Part shown: in pieces, positions 1 to 11,535 of the stretch | Numbering within the stretch: the stretch's first letter is position 1 | Layout of the letters: each line of letters starts with the position of its first letter | Origin: Candolleomyces eurysporus | Taxonomy: Eukaryota > Basidiomycota > Agaricomycetes > Agaricales > Psathyrellaceae | Direction of reading: 5' to 3' | DNA length: 57,743 nucleotides | NCBI GenBank assembly: GCA_027579435.1 | Contig: JANBPK010000889.1 | Coordinates: 1 to 57,743, forward strand | Notes under the pieces: model-generated | The model's input: only the letters and a program-made list of their open reading frames with translations | What the model was told of the DNA's origin: nothing | Database searches by the model: none | Made by a program: the position numbers and the translations under genes

Positions 1-260
1 GAAGCCGCCTGATTTCTGAACTTCTCTGGTAGTGCCGCCTGAGAGTCCTGACAGTTGCGTTGTAAAGGTATATGACTTTTCTCAAGCCGCTTCAGTTGAG
101 CCGCCTGACTTTTAGCACGGCATCAACTAAAGTGGCTTCTCCTGGTCAGGGTATAATACAACTGGGGCGGCTTCAAGCTGACAGCCTCGAGTAGCTTCAA
201 CTCTCGTGTCCCTAGAGTCGTAGTACTAACTCTTTTCCCTCTCAAGCCGCGTGAACCTTA
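1..260. repeat. Cluster of short GCCGCYTGA-like motifs
   Basis: The first 260 bases carry at least five copies of a short motif close to AAGCCGCYTGA, in both orientations. Examples lie near positions 3, 34, 84 and 100, with an inverted form GGCGGCTTCAAG near 165 and AAGCCGCGTGA near 244. The spacing is irregular, so this is not a simple tandem array. The cluster lies just upstream of the DUF6589 gene. Such clusters can be subterminal binding sites of a DNA transposon, but the left end is outside the window and no terminal repeat can be seen. Confidence 0.45.
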
Positions 261-362
261 TCAATAGCGTAGTTATTCTTGTACTTAGAGACTCAGACCG
301 CGTCATCTTTATAGTTTATTATCGCGAAAATTGAACTTATATTCGCTAAAACAAACGCGGTC

Positions 363-3065
363 GTATCAACGCTAAAGCGACCCATCAGCCACAAAGTCGT
401 CACCACCTTTGACATCAAGAGCTATACTGCTCGCTTGTCAAGCGAGTGGGCGCCTATTGCAATGTCAATTATCTCCGCTTTTTCTACATCTCGACATGTT
501 GAAAAGCATACAGAAAGGCGTCGGGAGAAAACAGCACTAGTAAGTACTTTGGCTCTTTTAACGCAATAGTTCTAATAGAATTTTGCGCAGGTTCAAACCA
601 TGGCGGGTCTTATGTGCCTCGGCGAGTTCAGCCGGGCCAATAATCTTGTCAAACGGATGATGGCACTGTACTTGTACGCTTCTGGGGCCCAGCGGCAGAC
701 TATTAATGTTTTGTCAAAGCTTGGGTACTCAGAGAGCTACAGTAGTCTCATCTCTTCACGCCTACGACGCCCACGCAGGCAAAAGAAAGCGGCTCCCTCG
801 TCGGAGGGTTCCGTTTCTGAAGTTACTCAGGCCGAGCCTCCCGGCGAAGGACAGAGGCTGGGAACGCTTTACCAGCTGTCGGACTCAGTTCGGGCTGAGG
901 CTCGTGCAGTTGCGGCAACTGGCAAGTTTGGAGTTGTCTATGACAATATCAACATCGCCTTCTCAAATTCAGAACAGATTCTCGGTCGCCACGGTCTGTA
1001 CATCGCTCTAACCTAGGCTATGAATACTGATTTATCTTGTGCAACCACAGATACGCAAGAGAACGGGACCTGCGCAACGCTGTTCACGCTCAATGGTCCT
1101 GTTTCTGCAGAAGACCTTGATCTTCATGCTCTTCAAAAGAGCTTTCTCGAGGCACCTCCGCTCGACATCCACGACATCCTACTCACAGCCTCTGAGCAGC
1201 AAGAGTTCAATGGCTACCTCGTGGCAACAGTCCTACGTGTCATCGTCGAATTCGGAGGCGAGTCATTCCGGAAGTTTCAGGGTAATATAGACGACTTTCA
1301 GCCGCAGTCCGAGTTGAAACTCGAGCCCCAGCAGACAAAGCTCTTTCCACTGCCAGCCTGGAACATCGACGAATCATCTACCATTGGAAACATCCAAGTT
1401 GTCGACGCTATCACTGATGAGCTAAAGCTCAAGGAGCACCCCAAGTTCAACAACAGGGTTCGATTCCTTGCCGGTGATCAGCTTTCAATTGGTCAGCTTC
1501 GTTCTATCGAAACCTTGCATGCAGGGCACGAAGACGGCTACGCTGGCTTCTTTTGGAATGTCAATCTTCTTGGGCTATTCCATACCAACATTGCCGACAT
1601 CCACGGCTTTATTCTCACTCATTTTGGGAAACCGAACGCTGGAACATCAAACCCTCGCTCCCTTTCATTTCATAACACACGCTTAAACCGACTACCTATT
1701 ACCCTTTCTTCGCTACCGCCATTCAGAGTCTGCAGAGACCTGATTTATGTCTCCCTTTATGCTTGAGTTCTCCACTGCCTGCTGCTTGTTTCAAACTCAC
1801 AGTCACTGGATGACTACATAAAGTCCTACGGAACTTGGGACCAGCTTGTCAGCCACGCCCAGCAGATATTCGATGAATTTGCTCAGCCAAATGTCGTCGA
1901 GGATCTTCGCTGGAAGCGCAGAATGCCTAATCTCCAAGGTCAGACCTCCCAAGGTGATATGGTTTTCGAGAATGCAATTCTTTTTATGCATGACGCGCTC
2001 GTCTCAAAGGAGTTTGCTGATGCAATCAAGACAAATGATCCTGGTCGTATTGTTCTTGTTCTTAAGCACTTTGCCCTCAGCTTCCGTGGCAATGGGCGCA
2101 TCAAGTATGCGTACGAGATGCTCCATATTATCCATCATATCAAACACATCTGGCCCGCAAGCATTAGGTGAGCCCTGATTCATTTGAATAGCACCAGTGT
2201 CTGATAAATACTCATTATTGTGCAGGCAAATATCACTTAATAATATGGTTCTCAATCCGACAGGGAATCCTGAGGGAGGGGTGCCAGCTGATTTGGTTCA
2301 GGAGCATGGTAACCTGCTTGTGAAGGTACATTAATGCAAATTCTTACTGGTTTAATGCCTTTACTGATGATGACTTAGACAAAATACAAGGCCCGAGGCT
2401 CAAACGCATCATGGCAGTTCATGTTCACTGTCACACCTTGCACAGAATCACTTCGTGTACTTAACGCCAACTTCAACAGCAGCCTCGGATCGGATCTGGG
2501 TACAAAGCATGCGGATGCGTGCCTAGCTGAAGATATACAGAGTCTGATGAACAGCCTGAAGGAACACAATGTGTACAGCCTTCAGGTGGGCCGAGTTACA
2601 CAGGAGGACAATCTGCCAGTTCCGGATATCGTCACTGTCGGGTTACAACAACTTACGGGGCCACTCGAAGACTACAACCGTGCGTTCCAGCAGCTTCAGA
2701 AGCGACGGCGTATGACACCAATTACCGCCATTGGTGGTAATACTCCTGATTGCGCCCAAGAAGAGGGCAGTCCCATTTCATCCTGTCCCTGAGCCAGCTC
2801 TTCCATCGCATCTTCAGCCCTTGCTGATATCTCTCCCAATATCCCGGAACTTCAAGATTATACTGATACAACCGAGGAAATGATTGAGAGCGAGCTGCAA
2901 CAGATAGCAAGGGAATTGGAGGAGGCCCAAGAGGAGGAAAGCCTTGCTTGCTTGTCCTTGCGAGATGTGGCTTTTGATATGGGTGCTGGTGACTCGGACG
3001 ACGAGTGGAGCACTGATTTGGAGAGTGAATCGGATGGAGAAGTAACGACCGATGAAGAGGATTAA
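363..3065 (+). pseudogene. DUF6589-domain gene, broken by two in-frame stops
   Basis: The spliced reading frame runs through exons ending at 539, then 591-993, 1051-2167, 2226-2325 and 2379-3065. All junctions are GT-AG and keep frame. I recognise the Agaricomycete DUF6589 family from segments such as YDNIN, LGRH|DTQENGTCATLF, AWNIDESSTIGN, RFLAGDQLSIGQLRS, HFGKPNAGTSNP, FHNTRLNRLPI and LVQEHGNLLVK. The function of this family is unknown; it is highly expanded in mushroom genomes and may be linked to mobile elements. The C-terminal tail is acidic (DSDDEWSTDLESESDGE). Two in-frame TGA codons, at 1764-1766 and 2790-2792, interrupt an otherwise intact frame. The first stands where the family normally has Arg, consistent with CGA changing to TGA. 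The 5' boundary is uncertain because coding continues upstream of 380 with no clear start. Confidence 0.78.
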
Positions 3066-3160
3066 ATGTATCTTATTAATTATACCTTCTTTTCGATGAA
3101 TCGTTGCAAAGGAGCCCATCGTGCCTTTGGGAGGCCGCGCACGCGTTGATTTCGCTAAGT

Positions 3161-3275
3161 CCGGCGTGACAGGGTGTGACACGCCAAAAAGTGATCCGAG
3201 TGTACCAGCCGTTCACTGACGCTCACCGTCACGCTGTGACAACATCCCGTGACAGCGTCACATGTGAACGGATGG
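3161..3275. repeat. Palindromic GTGACA/TGTCAC cluster downstream of DUF6589 gene
   Basis: About 100 bases after the DUF6589 stop codon there is a dense set of GTGAC/GTCAC words in both orientations. GGCGTG at 3163-3168 pairs with CACGCC at 3180-3185. A second group at about 3226-3268 contains CGTCACGCTGTGAC followed by CGTGACAGCGTCAC. Together with the motif cluster at 1-260 this may mark an old mobile element around the gene, but the two ends do not match each other as terminal inverted repeats. Confidence 0.4.
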
Positions 3276-3650
3276 TTGCGAGCCTACCCAACAGTATATT
3301 GGCTTTTACAAAAATCGAGGATGAGGAGCGAGTATTCAAACTCCGACCTTTTCATTCCGCGGTTTGCAAATTCACAACGTGAAGTGGAGATTGAGATTCT
3401 GTGTGACCCGTCCGGTCACCAAGATTTGCAGAACTCCGGGAAAACAGGTTTTAGCCCTCGGGTTCTCTCCACACAGCACACACTCTCTAATGACCTATAC
3501 CATTCGACGCAGATTCAAGCTTTTTTTNCTAAAGGTGCCCATTTCATAGCAATACATAAAGGATTGAGCTTATGAATGTCGAAACATACGAATATTTGCA
3601 TATTTAGGGGTCAAAGCGAGTGTGCCACTGATCGTCAGATCAGGTGTTCG

Positions 3651-3672
3651 CCCAGCAAACAGTCACAAACAG
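3651..3672 (+). promoter_or_regulatory. Shared upstream motif of NACHT copy A
   Basis: CCCAGCAAACAGTCACAAAC lies about 72 bases before the ATG of copy A. It matches the CGACAAACA..CACAAACA element found before most other copies. Two bases differ in the first half (AGCAAACA for GACAAACA), which makes this the most divergent full-length example. Confidence 0.45.
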
Positions 3673-3743
3673 ACGGCCTACAACACGTGGGGGTCCTACT
3701 GAACTGTGTGTTACGGATAGCCACTTTCCTCTCTTCGTTCACT

Positions 3744-5738
3744 ATGGCCACAATACCCTTCACTGCTCAGGACTTTCGAATCGACAATGTCATCATTCAC
3801 AACAACTCCGAAGGATTCCCGCAAAACCCACTAAACAGTCAGTCTGCTCGGCAGTGAATAGTTGAGAGCTTAGCTGACGCTGGTCGTGATACACAGGGCT
3901 TGAGACTCGAATCGCAGCGGGCGCCATCTACGACTCTGCAGAGCGGTGCGATGCACCGAAATGTCATCCAGACACTCGAATCGCAGTTCAAGACGACCTG
4001 TACGGCTGGATCATATCTGGAGACGGAGAGTCTGAGCACCCAAAGAAGATGAAATGGGTAATGGGCCCTGCAGGGGCTGGGAAGACAGCCGTTATGGGAT
4101 CACTGTCCGAACGGTGCGCGGCGGATGGAATCCTGGGTGCAACCTTCTTCTTTGCGTCGTGGTCAGCGTCCATTAACCGGCGCCGGAAGACCGCCCTCGT
4201 TACGACCATCGCGTACCAGCTAGCTCGGCACCGAGAAGACTTACGAAATGCCATCTCCAGTGCAGTCGAGAAGGACCCAGTTGTTCTCGAAAAGAATCTG
4301 CATGTGCAGATGGAGACTCTTGTTTTGGCTCCTCTCCGGCAAATCGCACATGATTCCGATCAAACTTTGCGCGGTGCCATCATCGTTGACGGTTTGGACG
4401 AATGCGAGGCCGAACAATACGCAGATACTGGATCGGCATTTAGGCGCACTCCAGCGAGGACAAACGACCAAGATCAGTTGGAAATATTGCACGTTCTTCA
4501 CAAAGCGTCATTGGATCCAGCCTTTCCTTTCCGTATCCTCGTTGCCAGTCGCCCCGAGCGGGTCTTTCGCGAGTTTTTCGATCCGGGAACCAACCCTTCT
4601 TCCTTCGCCCCAACACTGAATTTAAATGAAGACTACAACGCTGATGCCGACATCACCCTCTTCTTGGAAGCCCAGCTCCGTCTACTTCGCCGTCGTTACA
4701 ATCTACCTCCTTCATGGCCACCACCAGGGACCATTCCATCCTTAGTGATGAATGCGTCGGGCCAATTCATTTACGCCGCAACCGTCATTCGATCTCTTAC
4801 TCGCACAGCAGGTCTGAATGATCAGCTTGCGTTGATCCTAGCAACAGGAACGAAGTCAACTTCGGGCGCATTCGAGGAACTTGACATGTTGTACTCACAT
4901 ATCTTGGAGTCGAGCCCAAATGCACCTCTTTCGGTACGGTGGATTCGAAGCATCAACCGGCTTGATCTGCCCAGGGACGGCCCACCGTCTGCTCTCACAG
5001 TAAATTTGCTTCTCCAAGATGACCCACAGAGTACCGAGGCGGAGGACCTACTCGGAAATCTTCACTCGCTCATTCGGATTCCATCCCCCAGTGACCAGGC
5101 AATGACGACTTACGCCTTTTACCACCAATCCTTGTTTGACTTCCTCGGGGATCCTGGCCGTTGCGGGAAATTCTATGTTGAACACAGCGAAATTTCTGCG
5201 TTCATCTGGAACCGATTCATTCGGGCGTGCGAGCGTGAGTTTGATTCTGCTTTGGTCCCAGTTTCGCTTTGACAGTTTGAAATTGATGCTGGGGATATTT
5301 AAGGGGCCACCCAACTTCCATACCCATCAAGTTTTATCAAATTCCTATTAAATATTCCATCCATCGATCAGCGGGCCGTCGAAGCAGGCGCTGAGTCCTC
5401 CACGGACCGTCCTACATCAGCCAGCATTGATTGGTGGGTATCATTAGCAATCGCCGAGAAGTGGGAGGAATCTCTGTGGAGCATGTTCTGCACCATTCAC
5501 CGTTCAGTGCGTCCAGGTTGCCATCCATTCCCCAGTTGTCTACTGACATTGCCATTGTAAACTTCAGTGCCCCTGGTACCGTTGCAGACCGGCGTGTAGA
5601 ATTTGGAGCCGTACCATCTTGCGCCATCTAGGATCGGCCACTCGGATAGCACCGGGCCTGTTGTGGCCACGTCGACGCGAATCCTCCGCTCGAAGGAACT
5701 TTGAACGGCTGGTATGGACAGTTAGCGGTCAGGTGTAA
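3744..5738 (+). CDS. NACHT-domain STAND NTPase (NLR-like), copy A
   Basis: Predicted protein of 601 residues from exons 3744-3837, 3897-5234, 5304-5506 and 5568-5738; intron phases are 1, 1 and 0. Exon 1 encodes a short N-terminal motif (MATIPFTAQDFRIDN...). Exon 2 carries a linker with ERCDAPKCHPDTR, Walker A GPAGAGKTA (about residues 88-95), Walker B IIVDGLDECE (about 193-202), SRPERVFREFF (about 249) and GQFIYAATVIR (about 320). STAND NTPases of this kind act as nucleotide-dependent oligomerising switches, often in non-self recognition or cell death; that role is inferred here. No WD40, ankyrin or TPR repeats follow. Exon 3 holds IDWWVSLAIAEKW and exon 4 begins CPWYRCRPACRIW. The first donor is GTCAGT, less common than GTGAGT. 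Start chosen by alignment with the other copies. All exons are intact, so the gene is probably functional. Confidence 0.85.
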
Positions 5739-6130
5739 AAGAACCCGCGGTAAAAACACAATAGCCAACCCATTGAATGGCGCGAATGCTGTCGTTCAAC
5801 ACCAGTTCGGTAGTTGCGCTGATTATTTACTTAGGCCGTGGAAAAAGCCCTAGATTGAAGTCATGCCAATAATAGGACCCCGTGTCCTCTCACGATACGT
5901 TATCTATACTGTAATCGCGAATAAATATTGTGTCACCGATGTTCTAAGTATTTGTTGAATGACAAGAAACCGTATCTAGCCTATGGTCTACTCGGAATAG
6001 GGAGCTGAGTGTCCTAAACCATGGACTGACCACAGTGATGGGGATTCAAATACTGACTGTTCACCGTGCGCTTCAAAGTTCAATGCAATGAGTACATCCG
6101 CCAGATAATAGGCCCACAGATCAGCCATGC
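5739..6130. other. Intergenic spacer
   Basis: No open frame of note and no RNA gene. It separates the intact copy A from the broken copy B. The sequence is moderately AT-rich (around 5880-5960) and I see no repeat or promoter element resembling the one before copy A. Confidence 0.5.
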
Positions 6131-7230
6131 TTGGTGTTCCGCAACATTGGTTCACAGGATGTTCACGGCCTTGCTATTCGGCTTCCCAAAACTGGCGGAA
6201 CTCTATTGAACATTAATCCAATCTTCATCGTCCTCCCTCAGAACACCAATGAACACGACCAGGTCGAAGTCCTGCAAGTTTTGCACCAAGCTTTAACGAC
6301 TCCTTTCTCCCAAAGCTGGATTGAAAGAAGACTACAATATCGACGACGACATCACCCTCTTGGTCGTCGTTACAAACTTCCATCTTCATGGTTATCCCCA
6401 AAAGCCATTATATTTATAACCTTGATGGAGAATGCGACGGGCCAGTTTATCTACGCAGCAACGGTCATCCGCGCACCTTGCTTGACACAATTCTAGAAAT
6501 GACAAAACGCCGGGTTTAAATCCACTCAAACAACTCGATGTGTTGTATTCGCATATCTTGAAGTCGAGTCCGGACCCACCTCTTTCGGTGCTGCCAGTGT
6601 GGATCTCTGGTATCAACTCGTTCAATTCGTTTGGCAGCTGCTCCCCATCCGCTCTCAACATGAATCTCTTTCTGCAAACGCATCCAGAGCGCAGGTCGGA
6701 GGCGGACCATTTGCTGGGAGACCTTGATTCGTTAATTTGGGTCCCACCTCCAGTAACCAAGCCACCGCCCGTTATGGCTTTTACCACAAATCCCTGACCG
6801 ATGCGAGGGCCACATGGATAATGAAGAAGGTAAAGCTTCCGTTTTCGTCTGGGAAGGATTTATTCGGGCGTGTACGCGTGAGCATGGCTTTCCTTTCGTC
6901 CTTTCTTCTCTTCCACAGGATTAATCTGACACTATGATTTTTGAAGGGGCCTGCACCAACCAATTTTCATACCCAGAAACCTTTTTCAAAAATTGGTCGA
7001 CTTCCCATCCGCCTGGCTCCTGACCACGCAGGACGGTATGATTATACACTCCAAGGTCGTTCCTACACGAGCGAGCGTTGGTTGGTGTGTGTCGTTAGCC
7101 ATCCATCTACGAAGGAACCGTTTATCTGCGTAAGATATGTTCTGGGCTGCTCACATCGGTGCGTGTACAGTTGCCGATCTTTTTCCAATTTTAGATTGAT
7201 AGTCTCTTCTGCCGACCTTCAGTGTCCCCG
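6131..7230 (+). pseudogene. Degraded NACHT STAND NTPase, copy B
   Basis: Pieces of the NACHT family remain in several frames: EHDQVEVLQVLHQA near 6250, KEDYNIDDDITL near 6330 in another frame, RRYKLPSSW near 6370, NATGQFIYAATVIR near 6430, then SHILKSSPDPPLSVLPVWI near 6550. A degraded exon 3 starts at about 6945 and ends at an intact-looking donor near 7160. The Walker A region and the Walker B motif are gone, as is SRPERVFREFF. Several internal deletions of tens of bases explain the frame changes. The CPWYRC exon is reduced to about 30 recognisable bases near 7222. This is a dead copy, probably derived from a tandem duplication with copy A. Confidence 0.75.
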
Positions 7231-7857
7231 CGCCAGAATCGGTATATCTATACGTAGGCATTGATTTTGAGACGTGGATTGAAGATAACCCACGGCTGAT
7301 ATCTGATCTCTAATCGTCTGGAGCACGGAGTCTGCGAACACTTTCCTGTCGTTTAGACAGATGATAATACGATAATGTTATTCCACGTACAACTTCGTTA
7401 ATAATCATTTCTGGTGTAATTCATATGGACCATAGATGAAGATATTCAGTAAACACGACGCAGTATGTAGAGATCTCGCCTGAGTTGGGATCGTACGGCT
7501 GAACTGGCCGTGAAGACAACAACTGATGACTATTTTAGGAATCTTCCTCACCACTTTTGTCCAACGCCGACTCACTACCCCCAAAACCCAAGGGAGGATC
7601 ACACATACCCAAACGTGCCAACAGCTATATATTAGTGTCTCGAGTTTTTTNAGGTCCTGCTCCCCGGTTTTCCTCTTTCTTCCCTCTCAATCAGACGGGC
7701 GCTCGCCGATAGCACAGCTGACCATTTTTTTGAATCTCGAACGCAAATCATCATAATCTGCAAGACGCGCTGCATACATCCCCACTCGTCACCTCTTTCA
7801 CCACCTCCTTAGATTCTCCCTTCCATTCTCTCCCGATCACCCCGCCCTAATGAATTT
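7231..7857. other. Spacer with C/T-rich stretch
   Basis: No gene recognised. The second half (7640-7860) is strongly pyrimidine-rich on the + strand, a feature common in fungal promoters, and precedes the intron-like signals that begin near 7900. A single N at 7651 follows a run of T. Confidence 0.35.
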
Positions 7858-8460
7858 CGAACCCGCCCTTCATCCCCACTCTCCATCCCTCATACAGAGC
7901 AACTGGAACTGTAGATGACGCTTTGATCACCGATCGACGCGCATATATCCAACCGGGAGCTTGCCTGTGATATGCTCTAGGCTATTTTCGAGCGTGAGTA
8001 CTTTGTTTGCGACCGAAAGCACGATATACTAACTTAATCTATCATTGTAGCCGTCTTCTACGTTTCGTCGTCATGAGCGCCATGTTCCATGTTTCCAAAC
8101 ATTCGAGGCCCGTGATCGATGTTGGGGGNAAGGCTAATGTCTTACGATCTATGAACGAGAAGGTTAGCATCATTTTCAACGTCGTACCATAATGAATGAA
8201 CCTTATGAATTGTTTGCAGTGTTATACCGCACGCAAGCCCCCGTTGTCGTCGGTTTGGGGTCGAGCAAGCTTGTGTACGCGGCTTCAAGACCCATGAACA
8301 CGTTTACAGAGCTTTGGGGAGTGTGAGTAATGTTGGTTAGTGGTTGAACAGTACAAAACTGACCTCGTTCTGTCATTTCTAGGGTTGTGATCCTTAGCGA
8401 GCGCGCTCTCCAAGCTCTCCGCGATCTTGAAGCCATGGATAGTCGTCTGCGGTGATTTCT
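7858..8460 (+). other. Possible small spliced transcript, no recognised protein
   Basis: Three good GT-AG introns can be seen on the + strand: about 7993-8051 with a near-perfect TACTAAC branch site, about 8163-8218, and about 8324-8382. The exons between them are short. If the N at 8130 is an artefact, one frame stays open from 8052 to 8162 (containing RRHERHVPCFQTFEARDR) and continues after the second intron to a stop near 8295. No family is recognised. It may be a small real gene, a non-coding transcript or a gene relic. Confidence 0.25.
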
Positions 8461-9169
8461 GCGTGCTAGACGTTGTACAGCCAAACATTGGTTGATAGAC
8501 CCCAGTTTCGACAAGGTACCCCTTTCGGAGGGACAAGGGCTAGCCATCTGCAACGGAAAGTCGAGTAGAACGCCGTGGTCGATGATAGGGTCGTAGAAGA
8601 GAAAAGGGAACGTTGCTTCGACTGTGGGGTCAACCTCCGATGTCCATGTGGATCGACATCGAGGCAAGAAATCCCGACACTCGAAGGCATACCGTTGAGC
8701 GATTTATAAGGGGCTGTAGGTAGTAGTTCTATAGGTGAGCGAGTTCGAGTGTCGCAATACAGATTGCTGACTCACCTAACATCCCTCTAGGCACCTCGGG
8801 ACATGCGAAAAGGGGCCATTTGGGATGAGGGGACGTGACTGTCAAAGAACGGTCAGCAAACGGACTGAGCAGTAGGAAAGGGAAACTCACCTCGTCGCGA
8901 GTTTGAGACGGCGGCGTGGTCTGCGGAAATCGCGTGAGTGAATTAGAAGAACGCATACGCCAATGAACACTATTCAAGGTCAGTAGGTGCATCAGACACA
9001 AGCACGAGGAGAGCAAGGGACTGACGAGTACTGAGTAGAGACCCTGCTCGACATCAGAGCAGGGTACTGATGATGGCGAGGCCGGCGTACGATCCGACGA
9101 CGCCATCATCGTTCTTTTCCTCTTGCGACCATGTCTTGCGACCATGTCGTCGATGTCGAGTGCGTCCAT
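8461..9169 (-). other. Possible small spliced gene, divergent from the 9342 gene
   Basis: On the minus strand a start at 9169 opens a frame beginning MDALDIDDMVARHGRKRKRT, with a basic nuclear-localisation-like stretch. It is followed by plausible introns: one with donor near 9030 and an acceptor near 8975, and one at about 8840-8893 with a CTGAC branch site. I could not find a combination that gives a long conserved protein. The start lies 172 bases from the start of the gene at 9342, so the two could share a bidirectional promoter. Confidence 0.25.
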
Positions 9170-9341
9170 CGTACTCACTTGTATCTCAGTTGACTTCGGA
9201 ATTGGGATGGGTTCGGGATAGGAGAAAGCCGGGAGTTGTCGATCAGAGTTGATCCCGAAATGGAAGGTGATTAGGCACAACCCCGCATCGTCTTGTTTCT
9301 GTCTCTCTTCTCTCGTCTCCGGGTTCTGTTCGTGTTCTTGG

Positions 9342-11504
9342 ATGTCGACTCACCCGGCGGCGTACTCGCTGTTTCAACAACCAATCACCACCTCCGGATA
9401 TTATACGACCCCATACGATTTCTTTAGGAACCATTCCTCCCCTCCCGTGGTCACCAACAATGTCGCTGCCCCAGCTCCTGTCCAACCACCAGCCTCGACA
9501 TTCCGCGCCCCTGCCCACAAGAACTCTCACCACCTGCACTCGATTCCTCCGAGAGAGAAGAGTACGCGGACCCTGATTGTCGATCATATGCTTTGGGTGC
9601 ATGGTGCGTGTCCAGGCCCACATCAAATATCTAATCTAACCTGCGAAATACATAGGCCGAACACGACTTGCCCAAGCCCGTGCCGAACTGGGCATGACAG
9701 ACCTCACTGGCGGTCCTTCCTCGCCCAACTATGCCCACCGTACCCGTCCGGAGAACTATGAAGAGGAGGACGAGGTCTCGAGCGAGGGAGAGGACACTAT
9801 TGCCGTCTTGCGGTCCCACAACGACGCTTCCGAGCAAGAGTTGAGGCAGAGGCAGGATCTGCCTCTGGCGAGAACGCTGAGGCTGCGTGCGGAGGGACTA
9901 GAGAAAGTGGTCACAAGCATGTTGGGCCAGCCGCCTCCCGTTTTACAGCATTTGGACGCCCATTCCCATCAGCATCACCAGTATCAAGAGACTTCGCCAA
10001 GAACACGGACAGGGAGACATCCACATATTCTTCCGAACGGTGTCCGGCTCAGATTGGCGCTAGGAACCATTATCAATGATTTCTTTGCGAGGCAGGCTCC
10101 CCACCCCCCNGTACCGGCACACCCATCCACCGACGAGGGCGACGTCTCCGTCGCCCATGACATCCACCTCGGCGGATCTCCCGGATGCGCTCTTACCACT
10201 TGCAGGGATATCAGGGGCTTCCATCGACTACCCCGACAGCACACCTTCCCCTGAACCACTTCCCCTCGATGGTAGTATGCTACCGGACGATGCATATCTC
10301 GCTACTGCGTACAGCCATGCTTACGGGTACGGATATTCATCTGGCTTCCAAGAGTACAGTGGAATGTTCCACCAGTACCCGCAGCCAACGACCCCAAGCA
10401 AGAAGCGGAAACGCGAAGAAGGATACGGGACGACAACGAAGAGACCGAAACCATCATCGAAGGTCCTGTCGCTATACGCTTCCGGATGCAGAGACACCAA
10501 CGACACGAACAGCGGCAGTGATGAGAATGCGACGATATGCCCGAGACATCTCAGGCTGGGATGCGAGATTTGCGTGGAGGCGACGTCCACCCCGTTCTCG
10601 TCGTCATCTTCAGCCCCGCCTTCGGCTTCGTCGTTTGGCTCCTGGTTGAATCGAAGCCCTGGCACAGTAGGAGTTGGAGTTGGGGTTGGCGCGGGCGCTG
10701 GGAGGGCCAGTATGACAATCCCTACGTCGTCATCGGGGTCATCAATCATATCTGGTACGAGCTCGAGCAACGGAGGAATTAGCGGGTGGAAAGAAGGACC
10801 TGGAATTGGAGCTGGGCTCTTAAAGCCTGACGTTCAAGAAGGCAGCGTGTTGAGAAGGAGGGTCGTGTTGAGCCATCACCACGGTTCTCGCTCCCCCTCG
10901 CGGTTCAACCACAAATCCACCGACGAGGAAGAAGAAGAACATCCATGCACTGGATCTGGAAACACCAAGCTCTCGAAGATCCTACCGAGGTTCATCAAAC
11001 TCAGTGCGCTTGTCGCGGGAGAGCTAGGGAGGGAAGTGAGGGGCGAGGAGCCAGAGAGTGACGAGGAGGATAGTAGCGGTAGCGAAGGAGAAAGCGAAAG
11101 AGAGAATGAAGGAGAGAACGACGAAGATCGAGATGGGGACCGGACGCCTAGACCGGGGGACCTAGATGTGAAGAGGGAGAGGGAGGAGACGCCAAGGCTG
11201 GCGATGCAACCCCCACCTTTACCTTCAGCGACGACAGCACTGAACCCTTCTCTTTCTTCCTCACAACCACGGGCCTCACGTACACGAGCAGCTGCGGCGC
11301 ACGAAAAGATGTATGATAATGCCTTGAAGCCTACGTCTGAATGGTACTTTCTCCTCTCTGGGCTTCTGACGAGGGCGGTGCTGGAGGGGTATTTGACAGC
11401 TGGATGGTTGGGTGTTGGGGGCTTGGAGTGTTTGATGAACATCGGGACGGTCGACGAGTCTAATCCTCTCCATTCACAATTTTTCCGTTCCTTTGCAAGA
11501 CGAA

Positions 11505-11535
<31 letters not shown>

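Noticed and set aside
4241..4501. Antisense frames inside the NACHT exons
   Set aside because: They are by-products of codon bias on the opposite strand and recur in every copy; no start context or splice pattern supports them.
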